In this document: positions 56,672 through 64,000 of the stretch, in pieces
How positions within the stretch are numbered: position 1 is the first letter of the stretch
Layout: each line of letters starts with the position of its first letter
Assembly: GCF_004151105.1 (NCBI RefSeq)
Contig: NZ_PHRF01000035.1
Coordinates: forward strand, 186,001-250,000
Source of the DNA: Streptomyces sp. L-9-10
GTDB lineage: Bacteria; Actinomycetota; Actinomycetes; Streptomycetales; Streptomycetaceae
Length of the DNA: 64,000 nucleotides
Reading direction: 5' to 3'
Program-made: the position numbers and the translations under genes
The notes under the pieces: model-generated
What the model was told of the DNA's origin: nothing
The model's database searches: none
The model's input: the letters and a program-made list of their open reading frames with translations, nothing else

Positions 56672-56981
56672 GGTTCCCCGGGGGATCCGTGTGGCGCCAA
56701 AGCACGGACCCGGAGGTCGTACGAGGTGGCCGAGGCCAGGGTTGTGAGCAGCCGCTTCCCCTCCTCGGCCGCCTCCGCCCGGTATACGCGGGGCAGTGGA
56801 TCGAAGGCTGGGTGGCCGGCGCGGCACCGCCTTCCCGGCTCTCCCCCAACTGCCGGAACCGGTGAGCAAGCCGCCCACTCGCAGGGCCCCACAGCGCACG
56901 CGAGTCGCCCCGCGCACTGGCAGTTGGGCAGTGGCCCGCGAGAGCTTGGAGCTCTCGCGGGCGTACGTGTGCCGTGTGGGG
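56672..56981. other. Convergent intergenic region after lysA
   Basis: These 310 nt have no supported gene. Near the right end lies a strong terminator hairpin; the rest shows only G/C-rich sequence. Confidence 0.5.
56934..56962. terminator. Perfect hairpin terminator between lysA and the pseudo-protease gene
   Basis: The arms GCCCGCGAGAGCT (56934-56946) and AGCTCTCGCGGGC (56950-56962) are perfect over 13 bp with a 3-nt loop, 20 nt from the convergent gene's stop. Confidence 0.88.
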
Positions 56982-58631
56982 TTAGCTGGTGCTGCCGGTG
57001 ATGGCAGCCATGATGGGTGTTCCGGGGTAGCCGGTGGGTTCGTCTGCGGCGTCCCATGTGCCGTCGGTGTGGCGCAGGGCGTGTCTGATCTTTCCGTCGG
57101 TGGTGACGATGACAGTTTGGAACTCGCCGTTCACCGCGGCTGCGTCGATGCTGATCGACGGCTGGTGAGGGCCGAGTTTTGTGCTGAGGTTGCCGAAGGT
57201 GCTCCAGCTGCCGGTGCCGGCCCGGATGGCGTGTTTGATGTCGCCGGTGGGACTGGAGAGGCCGATCTGCAGGTCGCTTCCGGTGCCGGCGAAGGCCATT
57301 CCGTTGATGGAGTCGAGCCCGGTGGGCAGGTTGCTGACGCGGCCCCAGGACTCGCTCCAGGTGCCGTCGGCCTGCCGGATGGCGTGGTACGCCTTCTTGT
57401 CGGCGACAACGCCGACGTGGGTCTCGCCGCCTGATGTCTGTGCGGTGGTGACTTGGGTGGCGTTGCCGAGCGTGCCGAGTTTGGCGGTGACGTCGCCCCA
57501 CTTGGACCACTTCTCGCTGGAGTCCTGGACGGTGTGGTAGATCCGGCCGTCGGCCAGGCCGATCAGTGCCAGGCCCTTGCCGGTGGAGGTGACGGCGACC
57601 CGGGTCAGTCCGGGTTTGGCGCCGATTTCGTCGGTGAGGTCGCGGAATGCCTCCCAGCCGCCCGTGGCGCGGCGGTTGGCCTGGTAGAGGTGTCCGTTGC
57701 CGCCGAGGGCGAAGACATAGTTCTTGCCGGAGATGGCGGCGTCGGCGGCGAACTTCACGTCTTCGATGGTGCCGGCGACTTTCTGGACGTCGCCGAAGCC
57801 GGTCCAGTCGCCGTTGCTGTCCCGCATCGCGTGGTAGAGACCACTGCTGGTCTTGGTCACCATCTGGAGTTTCCAGACGTTGAGCGTGGAAGCTGTGGAC
57901 TCTCTGATCCAGGTGCGGATGTCATCGACGCGGCTGGCGACCGCTCCGGTACGTGTCTCCTCAGAGCCGACACAACCGCCCTGCCATGAGGTGCTGGCGA
58001 CGGCGACGAGTTCGAGCCGTCCGTCCTTTTCCCTGAAGACGGGTGCGCCGGTGTCGCCCTTGCAGACGGGTGTGCCGTCGATGCTCACGGCGGTGTCCTG
58101 GATCTGTCCGGTGACGAAGGCCGCGGTGTGGAGACTGTCAGGGATCCAGGTGTCCTTGGTTCGACCGTAACCGGCGCCCTTGAGTGCCTCGCCTTCGGTG
58201 GAAGCGGTGGCTGTGGGGCGCAGGGGCGCGATGCCGTACACCGGGGTGGCGAGCTTGGCCAGTACCAGGTCTCGATCCTGACGGGTTATCAGCTCCACGA
58301 TGTCCCGCACCTCTCCGGTCGTGCCGGTGAGGTCGGTGCGTCCGATGGTCGCGGTGGACTTGCGGGCGGGGGGCCCTGTGGGAAGGGCTGCCGCCTGGGC
58401 GGGATCGTCGGTGAAGCAACTCGCCGCGGTGATCAGCCACTGGTTGTTGATGAGCGTGCCCGAGCAGGCGCGTACGCCACCGATATCGATCTTGGCCGTG
58501 AAGGCGTAAGCCCCTCCCGTGGCTGCGTCACCTGCGAGAGCCTGCGCAGGAGGGCCGGTGAGCGCTCCGGCCGTGACAACTGCCGTGAGGAGCGCGGCGG
58601 CCCACGCAGCGCGCGGGTGTCGTCGTGTCAT
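56982..58631 (-). CDS. Secreted trypsin-fold pseudoprotease with six-repeat propeller-like domain
   Basis: This 549-residue exported protein has a signal peptide at residues 1-33 (PPAQALA). The trypsin-like S1 domain (~38-235) keeps the first Cys loop (CSGTLINNQWLITAASCF) and the catalytic Asp (D121 in QDRDLVLAKL). S71 stands where His57 should be (TAASC for TAAHC), and T194 where Ser195 should be (KGDTGAP for GDSGGP). It therefore should lack classical protease activity. Residues ~240-549 hold six repeats with the pattern YHAxR...W (LYHAMRDSNGDW, IYHTVQDSSEKW, IKHAIRAGTGSW), typical of beta-propeller or tectonin-like sugar-binding modules. A binding role outside the cell is likely. Confidence 0.85.
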   Translation of the reverse strand: MTRRHPRAAWAAALLTAVVTAGALTGPPAQALAGDAATGGAYAFTAKIDIGGVRACSGTLINNQWLITAASCFTDDPAQAAALPTGPPARKSTATIGRTDLTGTTGEVRDIVELITRQDRDLVLAKLATPVYGIAPLRPTATASTEGEALKGAGYGRTKDTWIPDSLHTAAFVTGQIQDTAVSIDGTPVCKGDTGAPVFREKDGRLELVAVASTSWQGGCVGSEETRTGAVASRVDDIRTWIRESTASTLNVWKLQMVTKTSSGLYHAMRDSNGDWTGFGDVQKVAGTIEDVKFAADAAISGKNYVFALGGNGHLYQANRRATGGWEAFRDLTDEIGAKPGLTRVAVTSTGKGLALIGLADGRIYHTVQDSSEKWSKWGDVTAKLGTLGNATQVTTAQTSGGETHVGVVADKKAYHAIRQADGTWSESWGRVSNLPTGLDSINGMAFAGTGSDLQIGLSSPTGDIKHAIRAGTGSWSTFGNLSTKLGPHQPSISIDAAAVNGEFQTVIVTTDGKIRHALRHTDGTWDAADEPTGYPGTPIMAAITGSTS

Positions 58632-58751
58632 GGTGCGTTTCCTTCATGCGATAGAGGGGGACCCGTCTGTGTCGAGTCCTGCGACAAGCGACCTGCCTGT
58701 GTCCGCCCCGGTGCCGGCCAAGGCCGTGCGTGGGGCACCGAGGCCTGTCGG

Positions 58752-59258
58752 CTATCCGGTGACGCGGAGTTCCACGAGGACGGACTGGGCGCCGCCGACG
58801 GTGCCTTCGCCGACACTCTGGAAGTCGTCCTTGCCGACGTTGACGGTCTGAGTCTTGCCGTCCGCGGTGAGTTTGGCGCTGATGGGGTGGTCCGCCGTCT
58901 CCAGGTAGAAGACCCGGGGCAGTTCGAGCGTGAGGTAGCCGGACTTGGCGGTGGCCCGGAAGCAGTAGGTCTCGTCCCTGCCCACATTTTCGTCCTTGAC
59001 GGTCAGGACCCTGATCTGACGCGCAGCCAGGTCGCAGTCGGCGAGCAGAATGCGGCCGTCACCCTTCTTCAGTCGGATGCCCCTGGTGGCCTCGATCGTC
59101 GCCGCGCCGGGGTAGGAGTAGTCCTCGATCGCAAAGGGGGGCTCCCCCGCGTCGGCGCGCTGCGCGGATGAACCCGAGGCAGAAGCAAGCGGTATGCCGA
59201 TGACCGCTATTAGGGCACTCACTCCGAGAACAATAAAATTACGGGTCCGAGAAGCCAT
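58752..59258 (-). CDS. Small secreted protein of unknown function
   Basis: This 168-residue protein has an N-terminal signal peptide (basic MASRTR, hydrophobic VLGVSALIAVIGIPLASAS). The mature part is rich in beta-strand pattern and has two cysteines (ADCDLAARQ, TYCFRATAK) that could form a disulfide. No family is recognised. It lies 120 nt upstream of the pseudoprotease on the same strand and may be co-transcribed with it. GC content of its promoter side is low compared with the window. Confidence 0.7.
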   Translation of the reverse strand: MASRTRNFIVLGVSALIAVIGIPLASASGSSAQRADAGEPPFAIEDYSYPGAATIEATRGIRLKKGDGRILLADCDLAARQIRVLTVKDENVGRDETYCFRATAKSGYLTLELPRVFYLETADHPISAKLTADGKTQTVNVGKDDFQSVGEGTVGGAQSVLVELRVTG

Positions 59259-59659
59259 TGAATAGTCCTTTCAGGCATGGCGCCTGCGCATCCAAAGGCC
59301 CCCACCCAAATGTAATTAAAACGTAAAGATGCTGAAGGAACATAACCCGCCACTGACGGGCCGTCAACATGACCAATACCACAATGCATCGAGGGTGCAT
59401 CCGACATATCACAGTTACCCGCACTCCTCGCAGGCGCCGCCCATCTAGCCATAAAGTGGCATTCATGGAAATTTAGATAGCCGGACCCATTGGTACGAGC
59501 AGGGTAAATCACATCTATGGGACAGAGGCCGCCAACATGCACCCTCCGGCACCTATCTCGAATTAGAAAATGTATGGTTCCCGTGAAGACATCGACTTAT
59601 AATCACGCCACCAAGCTTTAAGGTCTGGCAACAAATTCGTTTGCCGATAGGCGAGATGA
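59259..59659. other. AT-rich gap upstream of the ALF-repeat toxin gene
   Basis: This region of 401 nt has unusually low GC for this chromosome (29 of 60 bases in 59281-59340, hand count) and no gene I can support. A perfect TATAAT (59598-59603) lies 56 nt before the toxin start and may be its -10, although the -35 is poor. The composition suggests acquired DNA. Confidence 0.5.
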
Positions 59660-62600
59660 GTGAGCGTGAAACGAAGAATCAACGGGCCCGCTATCAGAGA
59701 TAAGGCCTTGCGAGCGGCGCGCGCGCTGAGCCTGGTCCTGCTGCCTCTGGCCCTCGTGGTCGGTCTGCTGGGGTCCGCACCCGCCATGGCCGCAGACCCC
59801 CCGGTGGATAACAGTCAGTCCGACCTGGCAGGAGTGCCCACCGACCGGGGCATGGTCGTCGAGCTGTGGAAGACGGGCGGACCGGAGGTCAAAGCAGCCG
59901 CCGAAGCCGCCTTGACAGGCAGCGATGACGATGTGCAGCGCTTCCTCGATGTTGCCGGCGACAAAGCCGTCCAGGACAACCGTGTGGCTACCGCCCAGCT
60001 CGCTGGTATAGGAGGCCAGGAGCTGATGGCGGCTGCCCGTAGCGCTCTCGCCGGAACCCCGGACGACCTGGATGCGTTTCTGGCGACTGGTTGGCAGGAT
60101 CCGTTGGAGCAGGACCAACGGGTTTTGGTGGCGCAGGTCATCGACGGGGGCGGGCCTATAGTCCAGGAAGCTGGTCGTGCTGCGCTCAGGGGCACAGCGG
60201 AGGACGTGAGCACGTTCCTCAACTCGGGCCGTTACGACCAGCGTGAGCAGGATGACAGGGTTCAGCTCGCCCAGATCCTGAGTATCGGCGGGCCCGCCGT
60301 CCGGGCGGCCGGGCGGATCGCGATCAATGGCACGGCAGACGACATCCGGGAGTTCCTTGAGGTCGGACAGTACGTGGCACGTGCCCGCGACCAGGAGCAC
60401 GCCACCGTCGCCCAACTCGCCGAGCAGGCCCGCGAGGCGGGTCGCCAGGCCTCCGCCGAGACCAAAGCCGCCAAGGAAACGTCGGAGCGTGCCATCGCGG
60501 CATCGAAGCTGGCGAGGGAAGCGGCCAAGAAGGCCGCCGACGAGGCCGCGGCTGCCAAGAAGGACTCCGCCGAGGCCGCGAGCGCGGCCGGGCGTGCGGC
60601 GAAAGCCGCCTCCCAGGCCGCGGCTGCGGCTCAGCAGGCGATCGATGCCTCGCGCGCGGCCAACAACTCCGCCCGTATCGCGGCCAACGCCGCCTCCCAA
60701 GCCGCAGCGGCAGCGGCCGGAGCTGCCCAGGCCGCTTCCCGCGCACGCAGTGCCGCGGCTGCCGCGGCCACCGACGCCTCCAATGCCTCTGCCGCACGCA
60801 AGGCCGCCGAGAATGCCCGCAATGCCGCCAAGGGCGCGGGCGTAGCGGCGGATGCCGCCGACCAGGCATCGATTGCCGCGACCGAGGCCGGCAACGCGGC
60901 CAAGGCAGCGGCCGGCGCGGGCGGCAACGCCATCGCCGCCGCCGACGCCGCGGTCGAAGCCAGCAGCCACGCAGACCAGAGCGATGCGAGGGCTGCCGAG
61001 GCTCGCGCCGCGGCAGCGGCCACTCGCCGCCACGCCGCCGAGGCAAACCGCGCAGCCACCGCCGCTGAAGCCCTCGCCCGTAAGGCCGCCGCCGCAGCAG
61101 CCCAGGCACGCGACTCCGCGAGATCAGCCGCGACTCACGCGAATGCCTCTGCCACGGCTGCCGACGAGGCCGCCGATCACGCAGGCGATGCCGCTACCGC
61201 CGCGAACAAGTCGGCCGCCCACGCCACCGCTGCACAGAACGCCGCCAACGTCGCGAGCACAGCGGTCGCCAAGGCGCAGTCCGTCTATACCCTCGCGCGC
61301 GAGGTCGAGACCGAGGAACTTCTCGGCCGGACCAATGCTGGCATCGAGCGGGCCAAGGACCTTAAGACGGAGGACGACGAACGGCAAGCGGCCGAAGCCC
61401 GAGCGGTTCAGCAAGCCAGGGACCGCGACGCCGAGGCCCAGCACCTGGCCGCCGAAGCGGCCGAACCCGGAGCGGACACCACAACCATCGCCGGCAAGGG
61501 CCGCAAACTGGCTATGCTGGCGATGCAGAGTGGCAACCCCTGGGCCCGTGCGGCCGCCGAATCGGCACTCGCCGAATCGGACAGTGTCGTCATCGAATAC
61601 CTCCGCACCGGCTGGAGAACAGCCGCCGAACAGGACGACCGGCAGCGCGTCGAGCGCCTGGCCGAGGAAAGCGCCGTCAAAGCAGTCCGTACCGCAGCGG
61701 AAGAAGCCCTCAAGGGCAACGCCACCGCCATCACCGCCTTCCTGACAAAAGGCCAGTACGAAGCCGGCGCCCAGGACTTCCGCGTCGCCATCGCGCAGGC
61801 TGTCTCCACCGGCGGGCCTGAAGTGCGGAACGCAGGCCAGTCCGCTCTGGCCACTGGAACCACCGACGCCTACCGGCAGTTCCTCACCACCACCCAGTAC
61901 ACCGCCCGAGGCCAGGACGAGCGGGTCCGCGCCGCTCAGTTGATCGACAGCGGCGGACCGGAAACCAAAGCCGCAGCACGCATCGCTCTCGAAGGCCCCC
62001 CGCAACTGCTGCACACCTTCATCGAGTCCGGGCAGTACAAGGCTCAGCGCAAGGACCTTCTCGCGGCCACTCATCTCGTGCAGGTCCAGCAGCTGATCGC
62101 CGAGGCGGCCGGTGTCGCGGCCACCGCGCAGAAAGACGCCGCGCTCGCGGGCAAGGTCGCGGCCACCGCCGCTGAGGAAGCGGCGAAAGCCGAGGAGTAC
62201 GCCAGGCAGGCCGACGCGTCGGCCGACGAGGCACAGGGACACGCCGAACGGGCCGACAGATACGCCAAGGACGCGGAAGCCTCCGCCGCCCGCGCCGCCG
62301 AGTCAGCGAAAACCGCTCGCACAGCTGCGACCAGCGCAAACCAGGCCGCCCACAACGCGGCCACGTCAGCAGCCGACGCCACGGTCTCCTCAGAGCTGGC
62401 TCAGGCATCCGCATCCAGCGCCTGGTTCGCCGCCGACCACGCTCGCGCCTCGGCGATCGCAGCAGGAAAAGACGCCGAAGCCGCCTTCACCGCAGCCGTG
62501 GACGCCTTCACCATCGCCGTCAAGAAGGTTGCGGCCGAAGAGGAGGCCCGGCGGAAGGCCGCGGTCGCAGCCAAGGAAGCCGCGGAAAACGACCCCGGCA

Positions 62601-63274
62601 ATAAAGCACGCGACCTGTACAAGTGCGGAATGCTCGGCTGTGACGCGGTAAACAACCCCGTCCGCTGGTGCCTGCACAACGAGATCGCCTGCGACATCCT
62701 CTCCATGGGACCCGCGTTCAACGACGCGATGAACCAGCTGTGGGGAACGATGAAGGATGTATCGGGGTTCGGCCAGCTCGAAAACTGCGTGGAAATGCGG
62801 GACTTCTGGTCGTGCCCCGAGCTGGCCAAGGAAGCCACCATCAGCTCGAAACTCAAGCTCTTGGGAGCCACGTACAAGGCACTGCGCGATCTGCAGCGAG
62901 GGTGCCAGTCCGTCTCACGCTTGAGATCCGGTCCGGGGTGCGGTTCACATTGGATATCCGTGGATAAACTCCCGCACCACTACATGTCGCCAAACAATCA
63001 AGGGATCAGGCACGCTGAAGATTTCGGCATCACGGGCACCTACAACAAGGATACCGGCAAGGCGTTCCTTCGCGCTGTTGATCAGCTCGTGAAAAACCCG
63101 GGGACACGGAGGATTGAAGGCACATATAGGAAGCAGCCCGCCACACACTATGTGGATAGTACGGGACTTCACGCCTCCTTCGCCTCGGACGGACCGAGGG
63201 TTGGGGAGTATCTCGGCGGCTGGCGGTCCGAAGGAGATCAACTCCTCTACCTTCTGCGGGATGGCGTGCTGTAG
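59660..63274 (+). CDS. Secreted ALF-repeat polymorphic toxin with colicin D-like C-terminal domain
   Basis: This protein has 1204 residues. A signal peptide (~1-44, ending APAMA) leads to ALF-type helical repeats (~66-250; units like GGPEVKAAAEAALTGSDDDV ... FL) and a long Ala-rich helical/coiled region (~250-600). A second ALF block (~614-800), a second Ala-rich stretch (~800-970), and a Cys-rich pre-toxin segment (C989, C994, C1004, C1011, C1043, C1052) follow. The last ~90 residues match my memory of the colicin D tRNase domain: RHAEDFGIT around H1118 (colicin D has KHAGDFGIS), then EGTYRK and EYLGGW. H1118 would correspond to the catalytic His. Colicin D cleaves the tRNA-Arg anticodon loop. 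A Gly replaces the Ser of the colicin SGW motif. Start GTG 59660; a GTG two codons later is possible. No CdiB or TpsA domain is present. Confidence 0.8.
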   Translation: MSVKRRINGPAIRDKALRAARALSLVLLPLALVVGLLGSAPAMAADPPVDNSQSDLAGVPTDRGMVVELWKTGGPEVKAAAEAALTGSDDDVQRFLDVAGDKAVQDNRVATAQLAGIGGQELMAAARSALAGTPDDLDAFLATGWQDPLEQDQRVLVAQVIDGGGPIVQEAGRAALRGTAEDVSTFLNSGRYDQREQDDRVQLAQILSIGGPAVRAAGRIAINGTADDIREFLEVGQYVARARDQEHATVAQLAEQAREAGRQASAETKAAKETSERAIAASKLAREAAKKAADEAAAAKKDSAEAASAAGRAAKAASQAAAAAQQAIDASRAANNSARIAANAASQAAAAAAGAAQAASRARSAAAAAATDASNASAARKAAENARNAAKGAGVAADAADQASIAATEAGNAAKAAAGAGGNAIAAADAAVEASSHADQSDARAAEARAAAAATRRHAAEANRAATAAEALARKAAAAAAQARDSARSAATHANASATAADEAADHAGDAATAANKSAAHATAAQNAANVASTAVAKAQSVYTLAREVETEELLGRTNAGIERAKDLKTEDDERQAAEARAVQQARDRDAEAQHLAAEAAEPGADTTTIAGKGRKLAMLAMQSGNPWARAAAESALAESDSVVIEYLRTGWRTAAEQDDRQRVERLAEESAVKAVRTAAEEALKGNATAITAFLTKGQYEAGAQDFRVAIAQAVSTGGPEVRNAGQSALATGTTDAYRQFLTTTQYTARGQDERVRAAQLIDSGGPETKAAARIALEGPPQLLHTFIESGQYKAQRKDLLAATHLVQVQQLIAEAAGVAATAQKDAALAGKVAATAAEEAAKAEEYARQADASADEAQGHAERADRYAKDAEASAARAAESAKTARTAATSANQAAHNAATSAADATVSSELAQASASSAWFAADHARASAIAAGKDAEAAFTAAVDAFTIAVKKVAAEEEARRKAAVAAKEAAENDPGNKARDLYKCGMLGCDAVNNPVRWCLHNEIACDILSMGPAFNDAMNQLWGTMKDVSGFGQLENCVEMRDFWSCPELAKEATISSKLKLLGATYKALRDLQRGCQSVSRLRSGPGCGSHWISVDKLPHHYMSPNNQGIRHAEDFGITGTYNKDTGKAFLRAVDQLVKNPGTRRIEGTYRKQPATHYVDSTGLHASFASDGPRVGEYLGGWRSEGDQLLYLLRDGVL

Positions 63275-63320
63275 TGTTTGAACATGCTTCAGAGAAATCT
63301 GAAACACCGAGAGGAAACCT

Positions 63321-63560
63321 ATGAGAATCGAATTGACGGAGGAGCAAGCTCTCGTCCTGTCCGACTGGTTGAGCAGGGTAATGCATCGAGAGGACTTCTC
63401 GATGCTCGTTGACGATCGAGCGGTCTGGTCTCCTCTACTCACCATCAACGGCACACTCGAAACGCAATTGTCATCGATCTTCTCCCCTTCCTACTCCGAA
63501 CAGTTGGACGCAGCGCGCCAACATCTGATCGGTGAACTTGGGGAATTCGGAAAACGGTGA
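63321..63560 (+). CDS. Probable immunity protein for the colicin D-like toxin
   Basis: This acidic cytoplasmic protein of 79 residues (LTEEQALVLSDWLSRVM at the start) lies 46 nt after the toxin stop on the same strand with a good GAGAGG site. Size, acidity and position are those of immunity proteins of polymorphic toxins. I do not recognise clear similarity to the colicin D immunity protein itself, so the role is inferred from context. Its DNA is far less GC-rich than the window (30 of 60 bases in 63301-63360, hand count), as is the toxin tip. Confidence 0.65.
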   Translation: MRIELTEEQALVLSDWLSRVMHREDFSMLVDDRAVWSPLLTINGTLETQLSSIFSPSYSEQLDAARQHLIGELGEFGKR

Positions 63561-63643
63561 AGCCCGCTCGGCTCCCTCTGCCCTCGGCGCTCCCTCGATC
63601 ACCGCCACGGCGGCATCATCAATTTCTGATTCCGAGGATGTCT

Positions 63644-63976
63644 GTGAGTGACAAAGAGTTCATCGAGCGGGTCCGTGCCCGGCCGGGTATGTACGGCCTG
63701 AACGGTTCCTACTACCCGACCATCACGTTCCTCGACGGCTACGACCTGGGCCGCTCAGGCGCCCTGCTGCGGGGGTTCACGGAGTGGCTGGTCGCGCGCA
63801 AGGGCGAGGAGACCAGCCTCGGCTGGCGGGCGCTCGCCATTGAGGAGGCGTTCCCTGGTGCCGAGATCACGCACTGGTCCCAGCTGGAACCGGAGCAAGA
63901 ACATCGGGCGGTAGACGTTTTGTTCTGTCTGCTGCTTGACTTCCTCCACGAACGGGATGGTTCACAGCAGAGGTAA
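63644..63976 (+). CDS. Small conserved streptomycete protein, possible accessory immunity
   Basis: This protein of 110 residues begins MSDKEFIERVRARPGMYG. It contains FLDGYDLGRSGALLRGFTEWL and AVDVLFCLLLDFLHER, a pattern I have seen in streptomycete small proteins near toxin genes but to which I cannot assign a family name. The GTG at 63644 is chosen because GAGG lies 6 nt upstream; an ATG two codons earlier has the GAGG directly against it. It may be another immunity gene or an unrelated neighbour. The window ends 24 nt after its stop. Confidence 0.6.
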   Translation: MSDKEFIERVRARPGMYGLNGSYYPTITFLDGYDLGRSGALLRGFTEWLVARKGEETSLGWRALAIEEAFPGAEITHWSQLEPEQEHRAVDVLFCLLLDFLHERDGSQQR

Positions 63977-64000
63977 GAAAGACGACAGCGACATATGAGG

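Noticed and set aside
59219..59542. Small minus-strand frames in the AT-rich gap before the toxin
   Set aside because: They have no Shine-Dalgarno, codon bias or family similarity; low GC gives fewer stops in this region by chance only in part, so I treat it as non-coding.
59660..63274. CdiA-type contact-dependent inhibition protein
   Set aside because: There is no TpsA secretion domain, filamentous haemagglutinin repeats or CdiB partner; the ALF and Ala-rich architecture is different.

Overview
The window is a GC-rich actinobacterial chromosome segment, almost certainly Streptomyces or a close relative. The signs are strong codon-position GC bias with long antisense shadow frames, GTG starts, many ATGA start/stop overlaps, and families typical of the genus: SAV_915, DUF5955, ALF-repeat proteins, bulb-type lectin, GH46 chitosanase, SpoIIE-type PP2C phosphatase. 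I see no tRNA, rRNA, CRISPR array, integrase or transposase.

The unifying theme is purine degradation. Xanthine dehydrogenase lies at 1.8-5.4 kb, with a MocA-like molybdenum-cofactor nucleotidyltransferase at 24.4 kb. Allantoicase, allantoinase and an IclR-type AllR regulator lie at 17-20.5 kb, and malate synthase at 25.2 kb. A urate block (NCS2 permease, 8-oxoguanine deaminase-like amidohydrolase, urate oxidase, 5-hydroxyisourate hydrolase, OHCU decarboxylase) lies at 37-42 kb. Hydroxypyruvate isomerase, tartronate semialdehyde reductase and glyoxylate carboligase lie at 43-48 kb. Together they lead from xanthine through urate, allantoin and allantoate to ureidoglycolate and glyoxylate, then to glycerate (Gcl/GlxR/Hyi) or malate (AceB). 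No ureidoglycolate lyase, glycerate kinase or urease is seen here. Two operator-like motifs tie the dispersed promoters together. One is a 15-bp palindrome of the form TTCCG-N5-CGGAA that occurs in pairs offset by exactly 21 bp at hyi, gcl, aceB and allR/allB. The other is a 17-bp palindrome of the form TTCAACA-N3-TGTTGAA at allB, uraD and aceB.

Other units are interspersed. They are: a sugar-type ABC transporter with a GntR regulator, a Gfo/Idh/MocA dehydrogenase and a ROK kinase (6.7-13.4 kb); a histidine kinase, response regulator and cytochrome P450 operon (13.4-16.5 kb); a TetR/PP2C pair (20.6-23.8 kb); an oligopeptide-type ABC operon headed by a DUF1684 protein (26.9-33 kb); a HEAT-repeat protein and a secreted chitosanase with a CsnR-like operator (33.9-37.2 kb); two acyl-CoA ligases with a divergent GAF-LuxR regulator (49.5-53.9 kb); and LysE, SAV_915 and diaminopimelate decarboxylase (54-56.7 kb).

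The last 7 kb encodes secreted proteins. They are a trypsin-fold protein whose catalytic His and Ser are replaced and which carries a propeller-like repeat region, a small secreted protein, and a 1204-residue ALF-repeat/Ala-rich protein. The C-terminal ~90 residues of the last resemble the colicin D tRNase domain. It is followed by a 79-residue probable immunity protein and a further small gene. GC content drops sharply over the toxin tip and immunity gene, as expected for an exchangeable toxin module.
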